From contig NZ_JBPSEG010000010.1 in NCBI RefSeq assembly GCF_051488665.1, positions 1 through 64,000 on the forward strand: a DNA stretch of 64,000 bases, given 5' to 3'. The translations under genes were made by a program, and so were the position numbers. A model generated the notes under the pieces. That model saw only the letters and a program-made list of their open reading frames with translations, had not been told where the DNA came from and did not search any database. Every line of letters begins with the position of its first letter. Positions within the stretch are counted from its first letter, which is position 1. Shown here one piece after another: positions 1 to 8,790 of the stretch. The DNA comes from Melioribacter sp051488665 (lineage in GTDB: Bacteria > Bacteroidota > Ignavibacteria > Ignavibacteriales > Melioribacteraceae).

Positions 1-91
1 ATCTTTTTGTCTTTTAACGACTTATAGCTATTTTATCAACCGATAACTGGGACGCCTATAAATATTACTCAAATGAACAGATAGTAACCGT

Positions 92-129
92 AAAAAAATA
101 AGGCGTTCCGCCGGAGAACGGAACGCCTT
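92..129 (-). terminator. Strong intrinsic terminator
   Basis: An 11-bp perfect stem (AAGGCGTTCCG at 100-110 pairing with 119-129) is followed on the minus strand by a T-rich run (92-99). It lies 22 bases past the stop of the secreted protein gene and should end the TonB receptor/secreted protein transcript. Bases 1-91 hold no supportable gene. Confidence 0.85.
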
Positions 130-151
130 CTGGAAGAGAGGAGAGAGAAGT

Positions 152-1789
152 TTATTTCAATAATGTCATTTTTTTCGACACGACAAAATTTTCGGTTTCC
201 AACCTGTATACGTAAAGACCGGAAGGCAGATTATTAGCGTTCCATGTAACATTGTATATTCCGGCTTCTTTATAACCGCTTACTAATTTTTCAATTTCCT
301 GTCCGAGCGCGTTATAGACCGTTAATTTTACGTTGCCCGGTTTCGGCAGCACAAAAGAAATTGTAGTTGCAGGATTGAAGGGATTGGGGTAATTTTGACT
401 CAACTCGTAAGCCGCGGGAATTACGTTTGAATATTCTTCATCAACGCTTGTGAGCGTATAATCGGTATTTTGCGGATCGTAGTTAGTCCAACCTTCATCC
501 CATCTGGCGCCCGAAGGATCGAAGGCTCCGATAAATTCGACCGGCTCGAAAAATCCCGCGTTCAAACGGGGATTGTCGAAATTAGCGCCGCTTGCCGCGG
601 GCGAGTCGCTCATGGGAGTCGCATTCGGCGCGCTCTGATTAAACGGGTCGGTTAACTTGACTTCCGCGCTTGTCGGGTATTCGCGATTCGAATACGATTC
701 GGTCTTGAACCACGAGACAACGTCAAAGCTCTCAACGTTGGTCGTAAGGTTCTTTCCGCTCTGAGCGCCGGCTATAATCGTATTGCGTATCTGTAAACTA
801 TCTGATTGAGCGCCGGCTACGCTGTTCTCTCCGTCCAGATACAAACCCACAGGATAACCCATAATTATCGAATTATATACCGACGTCAATGTAGATCTTC
901 GTAAATGCATACCGCGTTTGAAATTCGGATTGAACTCCGTATAATCGGGACTTACAAGCGGTCCGATCAAAGTTACATTCGAAAAGACCGGTCGAGTACG
1001 CGGTTCGTTCAGCGTGCCGGTTCCGTCGTTGTCGGATTCGAAACCGTTGCTGCCGCTGATGTCGGCTATATTGAAATCTCTGTATCCGACTAAAAATTGC
1101 AAATTGCCTCTGTACCCGAAGTCCGTATCGAATTCATCGTCGACTCCTTTATAAGCTATCAAATACTTTGCGTTTACGGTTCCTCCGAAGAATTCATATG
1201 AGTCGTCGCCTGAATAACTTACCTGAATATGGTCTAAAGTTGTACCTCTGCCCACTCCCGCCAACGTCAAACCGTTTATTTCGTTGTCGGGTAAATAAGC
1301 TATGCCCGGAAATTCAATGCGCACATAGCTCATACGTCCGCTGTTGTCGTTATCGTCCGGGTTTTCTCCGCCGCCGTAAATTGTGCCCGTGCCGCCTTCA
1401 ATTACTGCAGTTCCCCCGGGGACGTTTATGCTTGCTCTACCTGCTATTATAATACCGCCCCAGTCGCCTGCCGCTCTCTGCCCAGCAGGCTGCTGACTTG
1501 TAAATACAATCGGATTGTCCGGAGCGCCCACGGCATTTATCTTTGCACCGCGATTAATGATGAGAGTTCCTTTTGACGATTTCTCTCCGTAGATAATTGT
1601 CCCTGCGGGTATTGTCAATGTCGCGCCCTCGTTAACATTGACAAATCCTTTTAATAAATATTTTTTATTGGCATCCAACGTTAAATCCGAATTGATATCT
1701 CCCTCGAGAGCTTCGTCGTATTGCGCAAGCTGAGCGTAGAGATTGATTCCGGATAATATGAAGATTATTAGTAAAATACGCTTGTACAT
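152..1789 (-). CDS. Secreted surface protein with T9SS type A sorting domain
   Basis: 545 residues. Residues 1-19 are a signal peptide (basic start, hydrophobic core, cleavage near LYA-Q). The body is rich in Gly, Asn and short strands, with GTIIYGEKSSKGTLIINRG and DWGGIIIAG in the first third; this suggests a beta-helix-like surface fold but no enzyme motif is visible. The last ~80 residues hold YPNPFNPATTISF and end KKMTLLK, the type A C-terminal signal read by the type IX secretion system, so export to the cell surface is expected. The ATG at 1789 has AGGAGG just upstream. Only 15 bases separate it from the TonB receptor gene, so the two form an operon and the protein is probably the surface partner of that receptor. 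Its ligand is unknown. Confidence 0.8.
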   Translation of the reverse strand: MYKRILLIIFILSGINLYAQLAQYDEALEGDINSDLTLDANKKYLLKGFVNVNEGATLTIPAGTIIYGEKSSKGTLIINRGAKINAVGAPDNPIVFTSQQPAGQRAAGDWGGIIIAGRASINVPGGTAVIEGGTGTIYGGGENPDDNDNSGRMSYVRIEFPGIAYLPDNEINGLTLAGVGRGTTLDHIQVSYSGDDSYEFFGGTVNAKYLIAYKGVDDEFDTDFGYRGNLQFLVGYRDFNIADISGSNGFESDNDGTGTLNEPRTRPVFSNVTLIGPLVSPDYTEFNPNFKRGMHLRRSTLTSVYNSIIMGYPVGLYLDGENSVAGAQSDSLQIRNTIIAGAQSGKNLTTNVESFDVVSWFKTESYSNREYPTSAEVKLTDPFNQSAPNATPMSDSPAASGANFDNPRLNAGFFEPVEFIGAFDPSGARWDEGWTNYDPQNTDYTLTSVDEEYSNVIPAAYELSQNYPNPFNPATTISFVLPKPGNVKLTVYNALGQEIEKLVSGYKEAGIYNVTWNANNLPSGLYVYRLETENFVVSKKMTLLK

Positions 1790-1804
1790 AGAGTTCCTCC
1801 TTAA

Positions 1805-4603
1805 TTATAGTTTGTAAGAAATACTTATTGAAACGGCAGATTCCCTGCTGTTCAGGCGGGCTCTTTTATCTCCCTGTCTGAATATCTGATCCTTGCCGAG
1901 AATATCTTTGGCGGAAAATTTCAACGACAAGTTTTCAGTTAATGATTTATTGATTACAAAATCGATAACGTCCCTCGGCTCTTCCACAATATCTTCCTGG
2001 TATGCCGTTGCTACTTCGATTATTCTTTCTCCGATTCTGTTATAGAGCAGACTTGCCGTCAGACCGTAATCGTCGCTGTTATAAGACAATCCGAAATTTA
2101 TAGTATAAGGCGACTGCCCCTGCAGCGGTCTGCCGTTGCGGGCAATTGTAGTTTCCGTGCCGTTAACAGTAACCGAAGACTTAACGAGAGTGTAATTTCC
2201 ATTGACAAAAAAATTCGAAAGCCCACCCGAAATTCTTCCCAAACCCAATCTGCCTTCGAGTTCGAGACCGTAAACCTCGGCTTTATCTGAATTTCTGAAT
2301 GTTCTCTCCGATCCCAATGCGCTTCCGGTTACAACAACCTGCTCTATTGCATCTTTCATATCTTTGTAGAATAGACTTGCCGATATCATTTCTCCGATTC
2401 CGAAATACGATTCGTATCTGAGGTCGTAGTTTTTAATTATCGCCCGCTTCAATTCGCTATTGCCACGAATTGATGTTTGCGTATAAAAGTCGAAATATGC
2501 AAACGGAGCCAATTCTCTCAGTTCCGGACGATTAACGGTTTGATTTGCCGACAATCTCAGATTTGCATTTTCGTTCAGTTTATAAATAAGATTCAAAGAC
2601 GGCAGAAGATCGTTATTGGCAAGTTCAATAAAAATATCTTCCCTGTCGGAAAGGTCGCGCGAATTGACAGTTTGTCTCGAATTTTCAAGCCGGGCGCCTC
2701 CTACCAATTTAAGTTCTCTTCCAAGAAAGACGAACCCGTATTCGAACATAAAGTAGAAAGCCGATATTTTCTGACCGGCGTTGTAATTGTTCGTTCCGTT
2801 GAGATACTCCTGAATGGAAAAACCGTTCCGGCGATAATTCTCAGGATTAAAGATTCGATCGAGAGGCAAATAAAGAAGTTTGAAATCGGTATAACCGTTG
2901 CCCGGCGCGTTGATAATGGTGCCGATCAAACGGGAACTGAATTCCCTGTTTTTGTCCTCGTAAAGTCCGCCAAGTTTGAGATTAACCGCTTTCAAAGGAA
3001 TTTTGAAATCGGCTGCAAAACCGGTAGTAGTCTCGTCGAGATTCGAATAAAAGCGTCCGCCGTTTTTAAGATTGACTTGCGGTCCCAGTAAAGCCGCAAA
3101 TTGATTGTCGCTGCCGAGGTCCCGCGAATAGATTACGCGTCTGTAGTCGGGCTCGTCGCGCTTCGATATTGAATTGTACAAACGCCACTCAGCTTGAAGC
3201 AGACTACCGAAATAATGCTCGCCCGAAAACTGTCCCGAATAAACTTCGCGCGAAGTAAATCGGAAAGCGCTTTGAATTTGTTCCGTTCCCGAATCGGTAT
3301 ACTGCGCTCCTTTCAGCTCCGATACCTCGTCGTCGGAAGTATGACTGTATGTATTTTTGAAACTTAATTTGTGTTTGCCGCCGAGTTTATAACTGAGATT
3401 TAACAATCCCCCCCATAAAGTGGAATATTTATATTGACTGCCTCTGTAGCTGAAACGCGTTTCACCGCTCGATTCGAATTCGTTGCGTTCAAGATTGGTC
3501 TTATTAAAATTATTTTTGTACGATAAAGCTGCAACAAAACCAAAACGGGGACCCAGCAGAGTAACTCCGTCGCCGAGAGAAATCATGAATCCGCCGTTGA
3601 GAGGCGCTTTCTTAGTGCGGGTAGACCAGTTGTTGGGCAGCGTTTTTGCAAATTGTAAAATTTCTTCGGACGAATAATTTCCTTTGCTCAAGTCGGAAGG
3701 AATCGAAGATGGCAGGCTACGCGAACCGTCGTCGATGCCGAGAAAATCGAGTTTGCCGCCGTTATAAGATTTAAAATCCTCCAGAGAAGTATTGTTCGAA
3801 AACGAGCCGTTGATTGTAAGGTTGAATTTTAGTTTATCGGGAAAATCGATCGTGTTCAGATTTACAAGACCGCCGGCAAAGTCGCCCGGTTTGTCCGGCG
3901 TATATGATTTGTCGATTACGGTATTTGCCAGCAAATTCGATGGGATTAAATCGAATGCGAACGATTTCTTGTCCGGCTCGGCGCTCGACAGAGGCGAATT
4001 GTTCAACAGCGCATTGCTGTAGCGCTCGCTTGTTCCTCTTACGAAAATAAATTTATTGTCTACTACGGAGATTCCCGTCACTCTTTTCAAAGCGTCGCTC
4101 GATGTGGCGTCGGGCGATCTTTTAATTTGCTCTGCGCTTATACCGTCGCTGATAGAAATAGAATTTTTTTGTTTATTAAGCAGCGCCGCCTCGTAGGATT
4201 CGTCGGCTTTGCTTGTCACTACCACTTCATCGACGGCTATTGCTTCGGCTTTCAACGCTACGTTTCTTACTACAAACTCGCCCGCTTTAACGACTACATT
4301 CGGTATCCTGGTTTTTGCATACGAAATATAACTGACGACCATTTCGTAATTGCCTGCGGGTACGTTTTCGATCGTATAGTTGCCTTCGATATCGCTTGCA
4401 GCGCCGAGCGAAGTTCCGGTAAGAAAAACATTGGCGCCTATAATCGGCTCTCCGCTCGCTGCGTCTACCACTTTCCCTTTTATTGTGCCTTTATTCGTCT
4501 GCGCATTCGTATGAATAGAAATCACCGCGGCGATTAATAAGATTAACCGAATTGTTTTTATCAATTTCGACGGACTCGTTTTGGTTGCAGTAAATAAATT
4601 CAT
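1805..4603 (-). CDS. TonB-dependent receptor with carboxypeptidase-regulatory domain
   Basis: 932 residues. A basic N-terminus and hydrophobic segment (about 15-35, ending TNAQ) form the signal peptide. Residues about 39-125 are a CarboxypepD_reg-like beta-sandwich (GKVVDAASGEPIIGANVFL, then DIEGNYTIENVPAGNY). A plug domain follows (about 145-250), then a 22-strand-size barrel to the C-terminus. The segment YTPDKPGDFAGGLVNL is typical of this receptor subgroup. It imports a ligand across the outer membrane using TonB energy; the substrate cannot be read from sequence. GGAGAGAGG precedes the ATG at 4603. The promoter carries four 11-bp-spaced TGTTAA-type repeats, so phosphate-linked control is possible. 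First gene of an operon with the T9SS protein downstream. Confidence 0.85.
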   Translation of the reverse strand: MNLFTATKTSPSKLIKTIRLILLIAAVISIHTNAQTNKGTIKGKVVDAASGEPIIGANVFLTGTSLGAASDIEGNYTIENVPAGNYEMVVSYISYAKTRIPNVVVKAGEFVVRNVALKAEAIAVDEVVVTSKADESYEAALLNKQKNSISISDGISAEQIKRSPDATSSDALKRVTGISVVDNKFIFVRGTSERYSNALLNNSPLSSAEPDKKSFAFDLIPSNLLANTVIDKSYTPDKPGDFAGGLVNLNTIDFPDKLKFNLTINGSFSNNTSLEDFKSYNGGKLDFLGIDDGSRSLPSSIPSDLSKGNYSSEEILQFAKTLPNNWSTRTKKAPLNGGFMISLGDGVTLLGPRFGFVAALSYKNNFNKTNLERNEFESSGETRFSYRGSQYKYSTLWGGLLNLSYKLGGKHKLSFKNTYSHTSDDEVSELKGAQYTDSGTEQIQSAFRFTSREVYSGQFSGEHYFGSLLQAEWRLYNSISKRDEPDYRRVIYSRDLGSDNQFAALLGPQVNLKNGGRFYSNLDETTTGFAADFKIPLKAVNLKLGGLYEDKNREFSSRLIGTIINAPGNGYTDFKLLYLPLDRIFNPENYRRNGFSIQEYLNGTNNYNAGQKISAFYFMFEYGFVFLGRELKLVGGARLENSRQTVNSRDLSDREDIFIELANNDLLPSLNLIYKLNENANLRLSANQTVNRPELRELAPFAYFDFYTQTSIRGNSELKRAIIKNYDLRYESYFGIGEMISASLFYKDMKDAIEQVVVTGSALGSERTFRNSDKAEVYGLELEGRLGLGRISGGLSNFFVNGNYTLVKSSVTVNGTETTIARNGRPLQGQSPYTINFGLSYNSDDYGLTASLLYNRIGERIIEVATAYQEDIVEEPRDVIDFVINKSLTENLSLKFSAKDILGKDQIFRQGDKRARLNSRESAVSISISYKL

Positions 4604-4631
4604 TTTTCCTCTCTCCTTGAATGTTACATTG

Positions 4632-4687
4632 CAAACCTACGAGACTAATGTTAACGCAATGTTAAGCGGGCGTTAAGGTAATGTTAA
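4632..4687 (-). promoter_or_regulatory. Candidate promoter with four-repeat Pho-type box
   Basis: On the minus strand, TTAACA, TTAACG, TTAACA and TTAACA (4682-4687, 4671-4676, 4660-4665, 4649-4654) repeat at exactly 11-bp spacing with 5-bp spacers. This is the layout of PhoP/PhoB-family operators (TTAACA-N5 repeats in Bacillus). Ten bases closer to the gene lies TAGGTTTG (4632-4639), matching the Bacteroidota -7 element TAnnTTTG. The array therefore sits where an activator replacing the -33 element would bind. The regulator's identity is inference. Confidence 0.55.
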
Positions 4688-4787
4688 TATTGAAGGGCGA
4701 GGCGTAAATGAAAATTGATCTTAGAAATTTTCTTACTCAAAGCGGAAAGAATACCGATTTTATATTTCCGCGGGTTTTACCGAAAGT

Positions 4788-5498
4788 TCAATAGATACGA
4801 TAATAAACGGTAAATTCGACGTTAAGCGTATTCATTTTTTCTTCCGAGGAAGGATGTAATTCGTCGGCAGGATCAACTCTTCTCCTGTTCCACAAATTCA
4901 TATAATTATAATTCGATTCGATTTCACACAATACATTTTTCATTATTTCATAACTGACGCCCAGCCCGAAATTCAGACCGAATCGCATACCGTTTTTATA
5001 GCTCCTGCCCAGTACGATTTGATCGAAATACTCGAACCTGAACCATGCGTCTCCCCAGTAATTCATAAGTAAAGAAACTGCGGCGTAAGGCTTGAATTTA
5101 TCTATATCAATTATATATCTGCCCCCGAATCCGAAAGACCAGACATCGATAATCGTGGTAACGTCTTCCTTTATAGTTTGCATGTAGAGGAGGTTATAAA
5201 TCTCTGCGCTCTGACGTCCGCGAAACGGAATGTAACGCGCTTGAGCAACAATCCCGAAAGACGATAATTCGTATTTGAATTTAATAGAGGCAAAATAATT
5301 TTTTCTAAAGGCAAGACCTCCGAACATAGTTAATGTTCCGTTTACGTAATGCGCTCCGGGATATCCCAAGTCCCGGGTATAATAATTATTGTTTTGTACT
5401 TTTGACATACCGCCGCCGATACCCAAGTATAAAGACTGACTGTAAGTATTCACTGAAAGTAAGAATAATGAAATAATAATAATTTTTTTTGTAAGCAT
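4788..5498 (-). CDS. Predicted small outer-membrane beta-barrel protein
   Basis: 236 residues with a signal peptide (residues 1-20, ending TYS-Q). The rest alternates polar and aromatic/hydrophobic residues in short strands, with many Tyr and Phe, and ends VEFTVYYRIY with a C-terminal aromatic. This pattern is typical of 8-10-strand outer-membrane barrels. No recognised family motif. It lies 31 bases downstream of the T9SS-sorted gene at 5530-6276 and is probably co-transcribed with it. A conserved porin role cannot be claimed. Confidence 0.6.
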   Translation of the reverse strand: MLTKKIIIISLFLLSVNTYSQSLYLGIGGGMSKVQNNNYYTRDLGYPGAHYVNGTLTMFGGLAFRKNYFASIKFKYELSSFGIVAQARYIPFRGRQSAEIYNLLYMQTIKEDVTTIIDVWSFGFGGRYIIDIDKFKPYAAVSLLMNYWGDAWFRFEYFDQIVLGRSYKNGMRFGLNFGLGVSYEIMKNVLCEIESNYNYMNLWNRRRVDPADELHPSSEEKMNTLNVEFTVYYRIY

Positions 5499-5529
5499 TT
5501 AATTTGACTATTATTATATATATCAGTTT

Positions 5530-6276
5530 CTACTTTATAAGAGCGATTTTTCTTGAATACACACGTTCGGATGCAGTAAACACAATATAATAAACGCCCG
5601 AAGCAAGAGCGCCAGCCTGATAAATCAACTCGTATCTTCCGGCCAATTTATAATTTTGTTCTATTAATTCTACAAGTTCTCCCAGCAAATTATAAACGCC
5701 GATTTTAACATAAGCCCTTCTATTCAGTTCATATATAATTTTTGTCGAGAGATTAAACGGATTCGGATAGACGGAAAGAATTTCAAAATTATCCGGTATC
5801 TTTTCTGAATTATTTTCCACTCCCAATCCGGTAGATATACCCCAAAATAATTGCGAAAGCGAATCGATATAAACGTCGTTTCTTTTTACTTTTAGCATTA
5901 CGTCAAACAATCCTATCAAATAATTTTCATACAAAGAATCGAGCGGCACAATTTCCGGAAAGTTCTGTTCGCCGGACAGCGACCGAATATTCAATTCATA
6001 TAAATCGTCTTCATTTTTAGAATTGCAGATAAATCCGACGGTTTCATTTTGCATAAACGGATTTTCAGATTCGTCACAAAAGATCATAGTATTGAAACCC
6101 GCGATTACTTTTATTGTATCGCTTAGGTTTCCGCGACGCAATTTAAAAATCACATTAGGCGGCGTGCGTCCGCTTACCAACTTTATTGTGTCGGCTTCTG
6201 GCACAAATACAATGCTCTGCGCACGAACGACTGTAATAAACAGAATGAAGAGTAAAATATGCGGAATAACTTTCAT
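5530..6276 (-). CDS. Small secreted protein with T9SS type A sorting domain
   Basis: 248 residues. Residues 1-19 are a signal peptide (FITVVRA-Q). The central ~140 residues have no motif I recognise. From about residue 165 to the end is the T9SS C-terminal domain (SVYPNPFNLSTKIIYEL, later GVYNLLGELVELIE, ending YSRKIALIK). The cargo region is unusually short for a T9SS substrate. It leads the transcript that continues into the barrel protein gene. Confidence is high for secretion, low for role. Confidence 0.75.
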   Translation of the reverse strand: MKVIPHILLFILFITVVRAQSIVFVPEADTIKLVSGRTPPNVIFKLRRGNLSDTIKVIAGFNTMIFCDESENPFMQNETVGFICNSKNEDDLYELNIRSLSGEQNFPEIVPLDSLYENYLIGLFDVMLKVKRNDVYIDSLSQLFWGISTGLGVENNSEKIPDNFEILSVYPNPFNLSTKIIYELNRRAYVKIGVYNLLGELVELIEQNYKLAGRYELIYQAGALASGVYYIVFTASERVYSRKIALIK

Positions 6277-6310
6277 CTTATCCGCCCCCTAACGAAAAAT
6301 GCATTCTATC

Positions 6311-6353
6311 AATAATCAATAGTAAATAGTAAATAGTAAATAATTAATAATCA
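6311..6353. repeat. AT-rich heptamer micro-repeat
   Basis: AGTAAAT is repeated three times in tandem (6321-6341) between partial copies of AATAATCAAT on both sides, in the leader of the gene starting at 6276. The 7-base period matches that of the longer heptamer repeats elsewhere in the window. No function is visible. Confidence 0.6.
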
Positions 6354-6361
6354 ACATCCGA

Positions 6362-7147
6362 TTATTCAATTGCCGTCAAATGAGAGTCGATCAATTGCCA
6401 TTCGCCATTATTTCTTTCGAGATATGCTTCCCCGAATTGATAAAAAACCCGGAAGATTACAAAAGCATTTGATAAATTATTGTCGACATAGATTTTAAAT
6501 ACAATCGGCATCGTAGCTTTATGATAATCGCTTATCCAGTGATGATGAGTCAACTGGATTGCGTGACGCAGAAAAGCGACTCGTTCCGAATGATCGGATT
6601 TTCTTTCGCCGTCGAGCTCGTAAAGAAAACGATATATCATAGAGTCGGCTTCCGAAGAGAGATATACTACAGGAAAATTTACCTGCGGCGTAGGTCGAAA
6701 ATCGGATATTTTACGCTCCAGAGTCTCGACTCCCTTATAATAATAAAAACGAGGATTGGTATCGGTTACGGCATAATCGATACTGTTTTGGATAACGACG
6801 TATCTGAAATCGGTTTCGAAATTTTCATGGTAGCCGCCCGTAATCCGGTTCAAATCTTCCGGAGTATAAAATTCTTCGAATATCTCGTAAATCTGCCTTA
6901 CCGTATCGTTCAGGGAACTCCGTTGACTTTTCGTAAAAGAAGGTATCGCATCCCGCCACAATGCAAAAACCGAATCCAGTTTTTCTTGAGAGTCGCTTTG
7001 ATATGCCTCTTCCAACTTAGCGCCGATTTCATCGAAGCCGTATTTAATCGCAGGCTCTTCAGTTTCGACAATTTTATCCCTGCATCCGGCTGCGGATATA
7101 ACGGCGGCAGTAAAAGCAATTGTTAATATTCGTAAGCGTTTGTTCAT
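6362..7147 (-). CDS. Predicted lipoprotein of unknown function
   Basis: 261 residues. The N-terminus has a basic start, a hydrophobic segment and a lipobox (ISAAG-C, Cys22), so processing by signal peptidase II and membrane anchoring are expected. The first half is mostly helical and acidic. The C-terminal ~45 residues (IYVDNNLSNAFVIF to ERNNGEWQLIDS) resemble the last strands of an NTF2/cystatin-like fold, but this is only an impression. Single gene with its own leader; neighbours give no clue to function. Confidence 0.65.
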   Translation of the reverse strand: MNKRLRILTIAFTAAVISAAGCRDKIVETEEPAIKYGFDEIGAKLEEAYQSDSQEKLDSVFALWRDAIPSFTKSQRSSLNDTVRQIYEIFEEFYTPEDLNRITGGYHENFETDFRYVVIQNSIDYAVTDTNPRFYYYKGVETLERKISDFRPTPQVNFPVVYLSSEADSMIYRFLYELDGERKSDHSERVAFLRHAIQLTHHHWISDYHKATMPIVFKIYVDNNLSNAFVIFRVFYQFGEAYLERNNGEWQLIDSHLTAIE

Positions 7148-7224
7148 TTGGCGGAATATTACAAAATATTTGTCTAATGTATCAGATTAAACTGCTCTAA
7201 ATCAACAAAAAACGGCTGCCGAAT

Positions 7225-8010
7225 TTATTCACGTATCAGTTCCGCTCTTCCCCATTCGATGAATTTATTCTTAATAAATTCGATTGTTTGAAGGTGCTCT
7301 TCGTTGCCGTTCGATTTTATTTCTATCGGGTCTCCGAAGCTGATCTTAACTTCTTTGGAAGGATCGATTTTGCCGAAGTCTTTCAAGAATTTTCCGTTTG
7401 CCCACGCGTCCGAGATTAAAGCCACGGGTATGACGGGAACGTTATTTTTCTTCGCCAGTTTAATTCCGAGCGTATTGAACGATTTGACGTCGAGATAAAG
7501 CGAGCGGGTGCGTTGAGGAAAGATAATAATCGATTTGCCGGCTTTGATTTTTTCCGCCCCCTGAATCAAAACAGCCATCAAATCCTCGCGAGGATTTTTG
7601 CGCGATACCAGAATCGGGTCGCGCGCAGCGGAAACCGGTCCGAACAACGGAAATCGTACGAGCTCTTCTTTCATTACGAATACAACTTTTTTGACCGGAT
7701 GTATTATGCACGGAAATACGAACGTTTCGAGTATGCTCATATGGTTCGATACGAAAATTACGGGTCCCTCGACTTTTTTGATATTGCTCATCCCGCTGAT
7801 ATGAAATCGGACTCCGGTCTTTTCCAATCCCTTTAATATATTGTACGAAGCTTCAATCCATTTTTCGTCGTCGTATTTGCCCTTAACAGCCAGGCGGTTG
7901 GAAGTATAAACTACTTTGAGAAGTCTCAATAAATAAAATCCGAGGGACGGGAGAATTGATTTACTCCTTTCAGGCGTGATATATTCGTCTTTTTCGGCTA
8001 AATAATTCAT
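7225..8010 (-). CDS. PlsC-like lysophospholipid acyltransferase with variant catalytic motif
   Basis: 261 residues. The segment VSNHMSILETFVFP holds the acyltransferase motif I position, here H90-X4-E95 rather than the usual H-X4-D. IIIFPQRTRS is the motif III equivalent of FPEGTRS with Gln-Arg in place of Glu-Gly, and VPVIPVAL is motif IV. The fold is clearly that of glycerolphosphate acyltransferases, acting at the inner membrane in phospholipid synthesis. The two substitutions suggest a distinct subfamily with a different acceptor or donor. It is separated from the tRNA cluster by a terminator. Confidence 0.75.
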   Translation of the reverse strand: MNYLAEKDEYITPERSKSILPSLGFYLLRLLKVVYTSNRLAVKGKYDDEKWIEASYNILKGLEKTGVRFHISGMSNIKKVEGPVIFVSNHMSILETFVFPCIIHPVKKVVFVMKEELVRFPLFGPVSAARDPILVSRKNPREDLMAVLIQGAEKIKAGKSIIIFPQRTRSLYLDVKSFNTLGIKLAKKNNVPVIPVALISDAWANGKFLKDFGKIDPSKEVKISFGDPIEIKSNGNEEHLQTIEFIKNKFIEWGRAELIRE

Positions 8011-8093
8011 GCTTATTCCGAATTAATTATACCGATAATTTAAGAAAAACTATTTTCAAGGTGAAATTAGCAAAAAGCGGAAAATTACCGGTA

Positions 8094-8118
8094 CAAAAAA
8101 ACCGGCTGATTTGCCGGC
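8094..8118 (-). terminator. Terminator of the tRNA cluster
   Basis: On the minus strand CCGGC-AAATCA-GCCGG (8102-8117) forms a hairpin followed by seven Ts (8095-8101). It lies 46 bases past the last tRNA-Glu and before the acyltransferase gene. Confidence 0.75.
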
Positions 8119-8163
8119 AAAATTTATTGAATGGATTTTTTGAAAAAAACAAGATTAGCATTG

Positions 8164-8235
8164 TGACCCCAACGGGAATCGAACCCGTATTTTCACCTTG
8201 AAAGAGTGATGTCCTAACCGTTAGACGATGGGGCC
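8164..8235 (-). tRNA. tRNA-Glu (anticodon UUC), copy 2
   Basis: Minus strand, 72 nt. The acceptor stem GGCCCCA pairs with TGGGGTC, the T-arm ACGGG-TTCGATT-CCCGT is complete, and the anticodon loop CTTTCAA gives UUC. CCA is not encoded. It is identical base for base to the copy at 8268-8339. Confidence 0.95.
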
Positions 8236-8267
8236 TGAATAAAAAAAGAGCATTATTAAAAAAGTAG

Positions 8268-8339
8268 TGACCCCAACGGGAATCGAACCCGTATTTTCAC
8301 CTTGAAAGAGTGATGTCCTAACCGTTAGACGATGGGGCC
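8268..8339 (-). tRNA. tRNA-Glu (anticodon UUC), copy 1
   Basis: Minus strand, 72 nt, identical to the neighbouring copy, with 32 bases between them. Third gene of a Pro-Arg-His-Glu-Glu cluster. CCA is not encoded. Confidence 0.95.
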
Positions 8340-8346
8340 TGAACCG

Positions 8347-8421
8347 GGTGAGCAATGGGACTTGAACCCACGACCTCCTGGGCCACAACCAGGTGCTCTA
8401 ACCAACTGAGCTATGCTCACC
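8347..8421 (-). tRNA. tRNA-His (anticodon GUG)
   Basis: Minus strand. The anticodon arm CCTGG-TTGTGGC-CCAGG gives GUG. The acceptor stem GTGAGCA/TGCTCAC is preceded by an encoded G (position -1, 8421) opposite discriminator C (8347), the identity pair of bacterial tRNA-His. Confidence 0.95.
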
Positions 8422-8459
8422 ATTTAGTATTTCAAAAAAACGAATATATAAAAAAATTG

Positions 8460-8533
<74 letters not shown>

Positions 8534-8582
8534 ACTTAAAATCACCAACCAAAATAAGAAAATTATTTCGATTGTACCAGCG

Positions 8583-8657
8583 TCGGGGAGACAGGATTCG
8601 AACCTGCGACTTCTTGGTCCCAAACCAAGTGCTCTAGCCGGGCTGAGCTACTCCCCG
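8583..8657 (-). tRNA. tRNA-Pro (anticodon UGG)
   Basis: Minus strand, 75 nt. The anticodon arm CTTGG-TTTGGGA-CCAAG gives UGG. The acceptor is CGGGGAG/CTCCCCG with the C1-G72 pair typical of tRNA-Pro. First gene of the cluster in the direction of transcription; a possible -7 element TATTTTTG lies at 8700-8707. Confidence 0.95.
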
Positions 8658-8760
8658 TTACGTTCAATCTTTAAAAGAACTCCAAACAATTACGGCTTAC
8701 AAAAATAATCGTTTGAAATCGAAATGTCAATTTCCGGGTCATTTTCTTGTTTATTTTCTC

Positions 8761-8768
8761 TATCTTTG
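8761..8768 (+). promoter_or_regulatory. Candidate -7 promoter element for lol operon
   Basis: TATCTTTG fits the Bacteroidota-type -7 consensus TAnnTTTG and lies 22 bases before the ATG at 8791. No good TTTG -33 element is seen at the usual spacing, so this is weak. Confidence 0.35.
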
Positions 8769-8790
8769 GATATAAAAAAATTTGGGTTTT

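Noticed and set aside
1..91. End of a plus-strand gene at the left window edge
   Set aside because: A 24-27-codon open stretch ends near 91-101, but a stop lies at 15-17 in that frame and no motif can be judged.
2477..3091. 204-residue plus-strand ORF opposite the TonB receptor
   Set aside because: It is a shadow of the receptor gene on the other strand; the composition is Ile/Arg/Lys-rich without motifs, while the minus-strand frame is a clear full-length receptor.
7460..7711. Arg-rich minus-strand ORF inside the acyltransferase gene
   Set aside because: Alternative frame of the PlsC-like gene; no motif and low-quality codon use.
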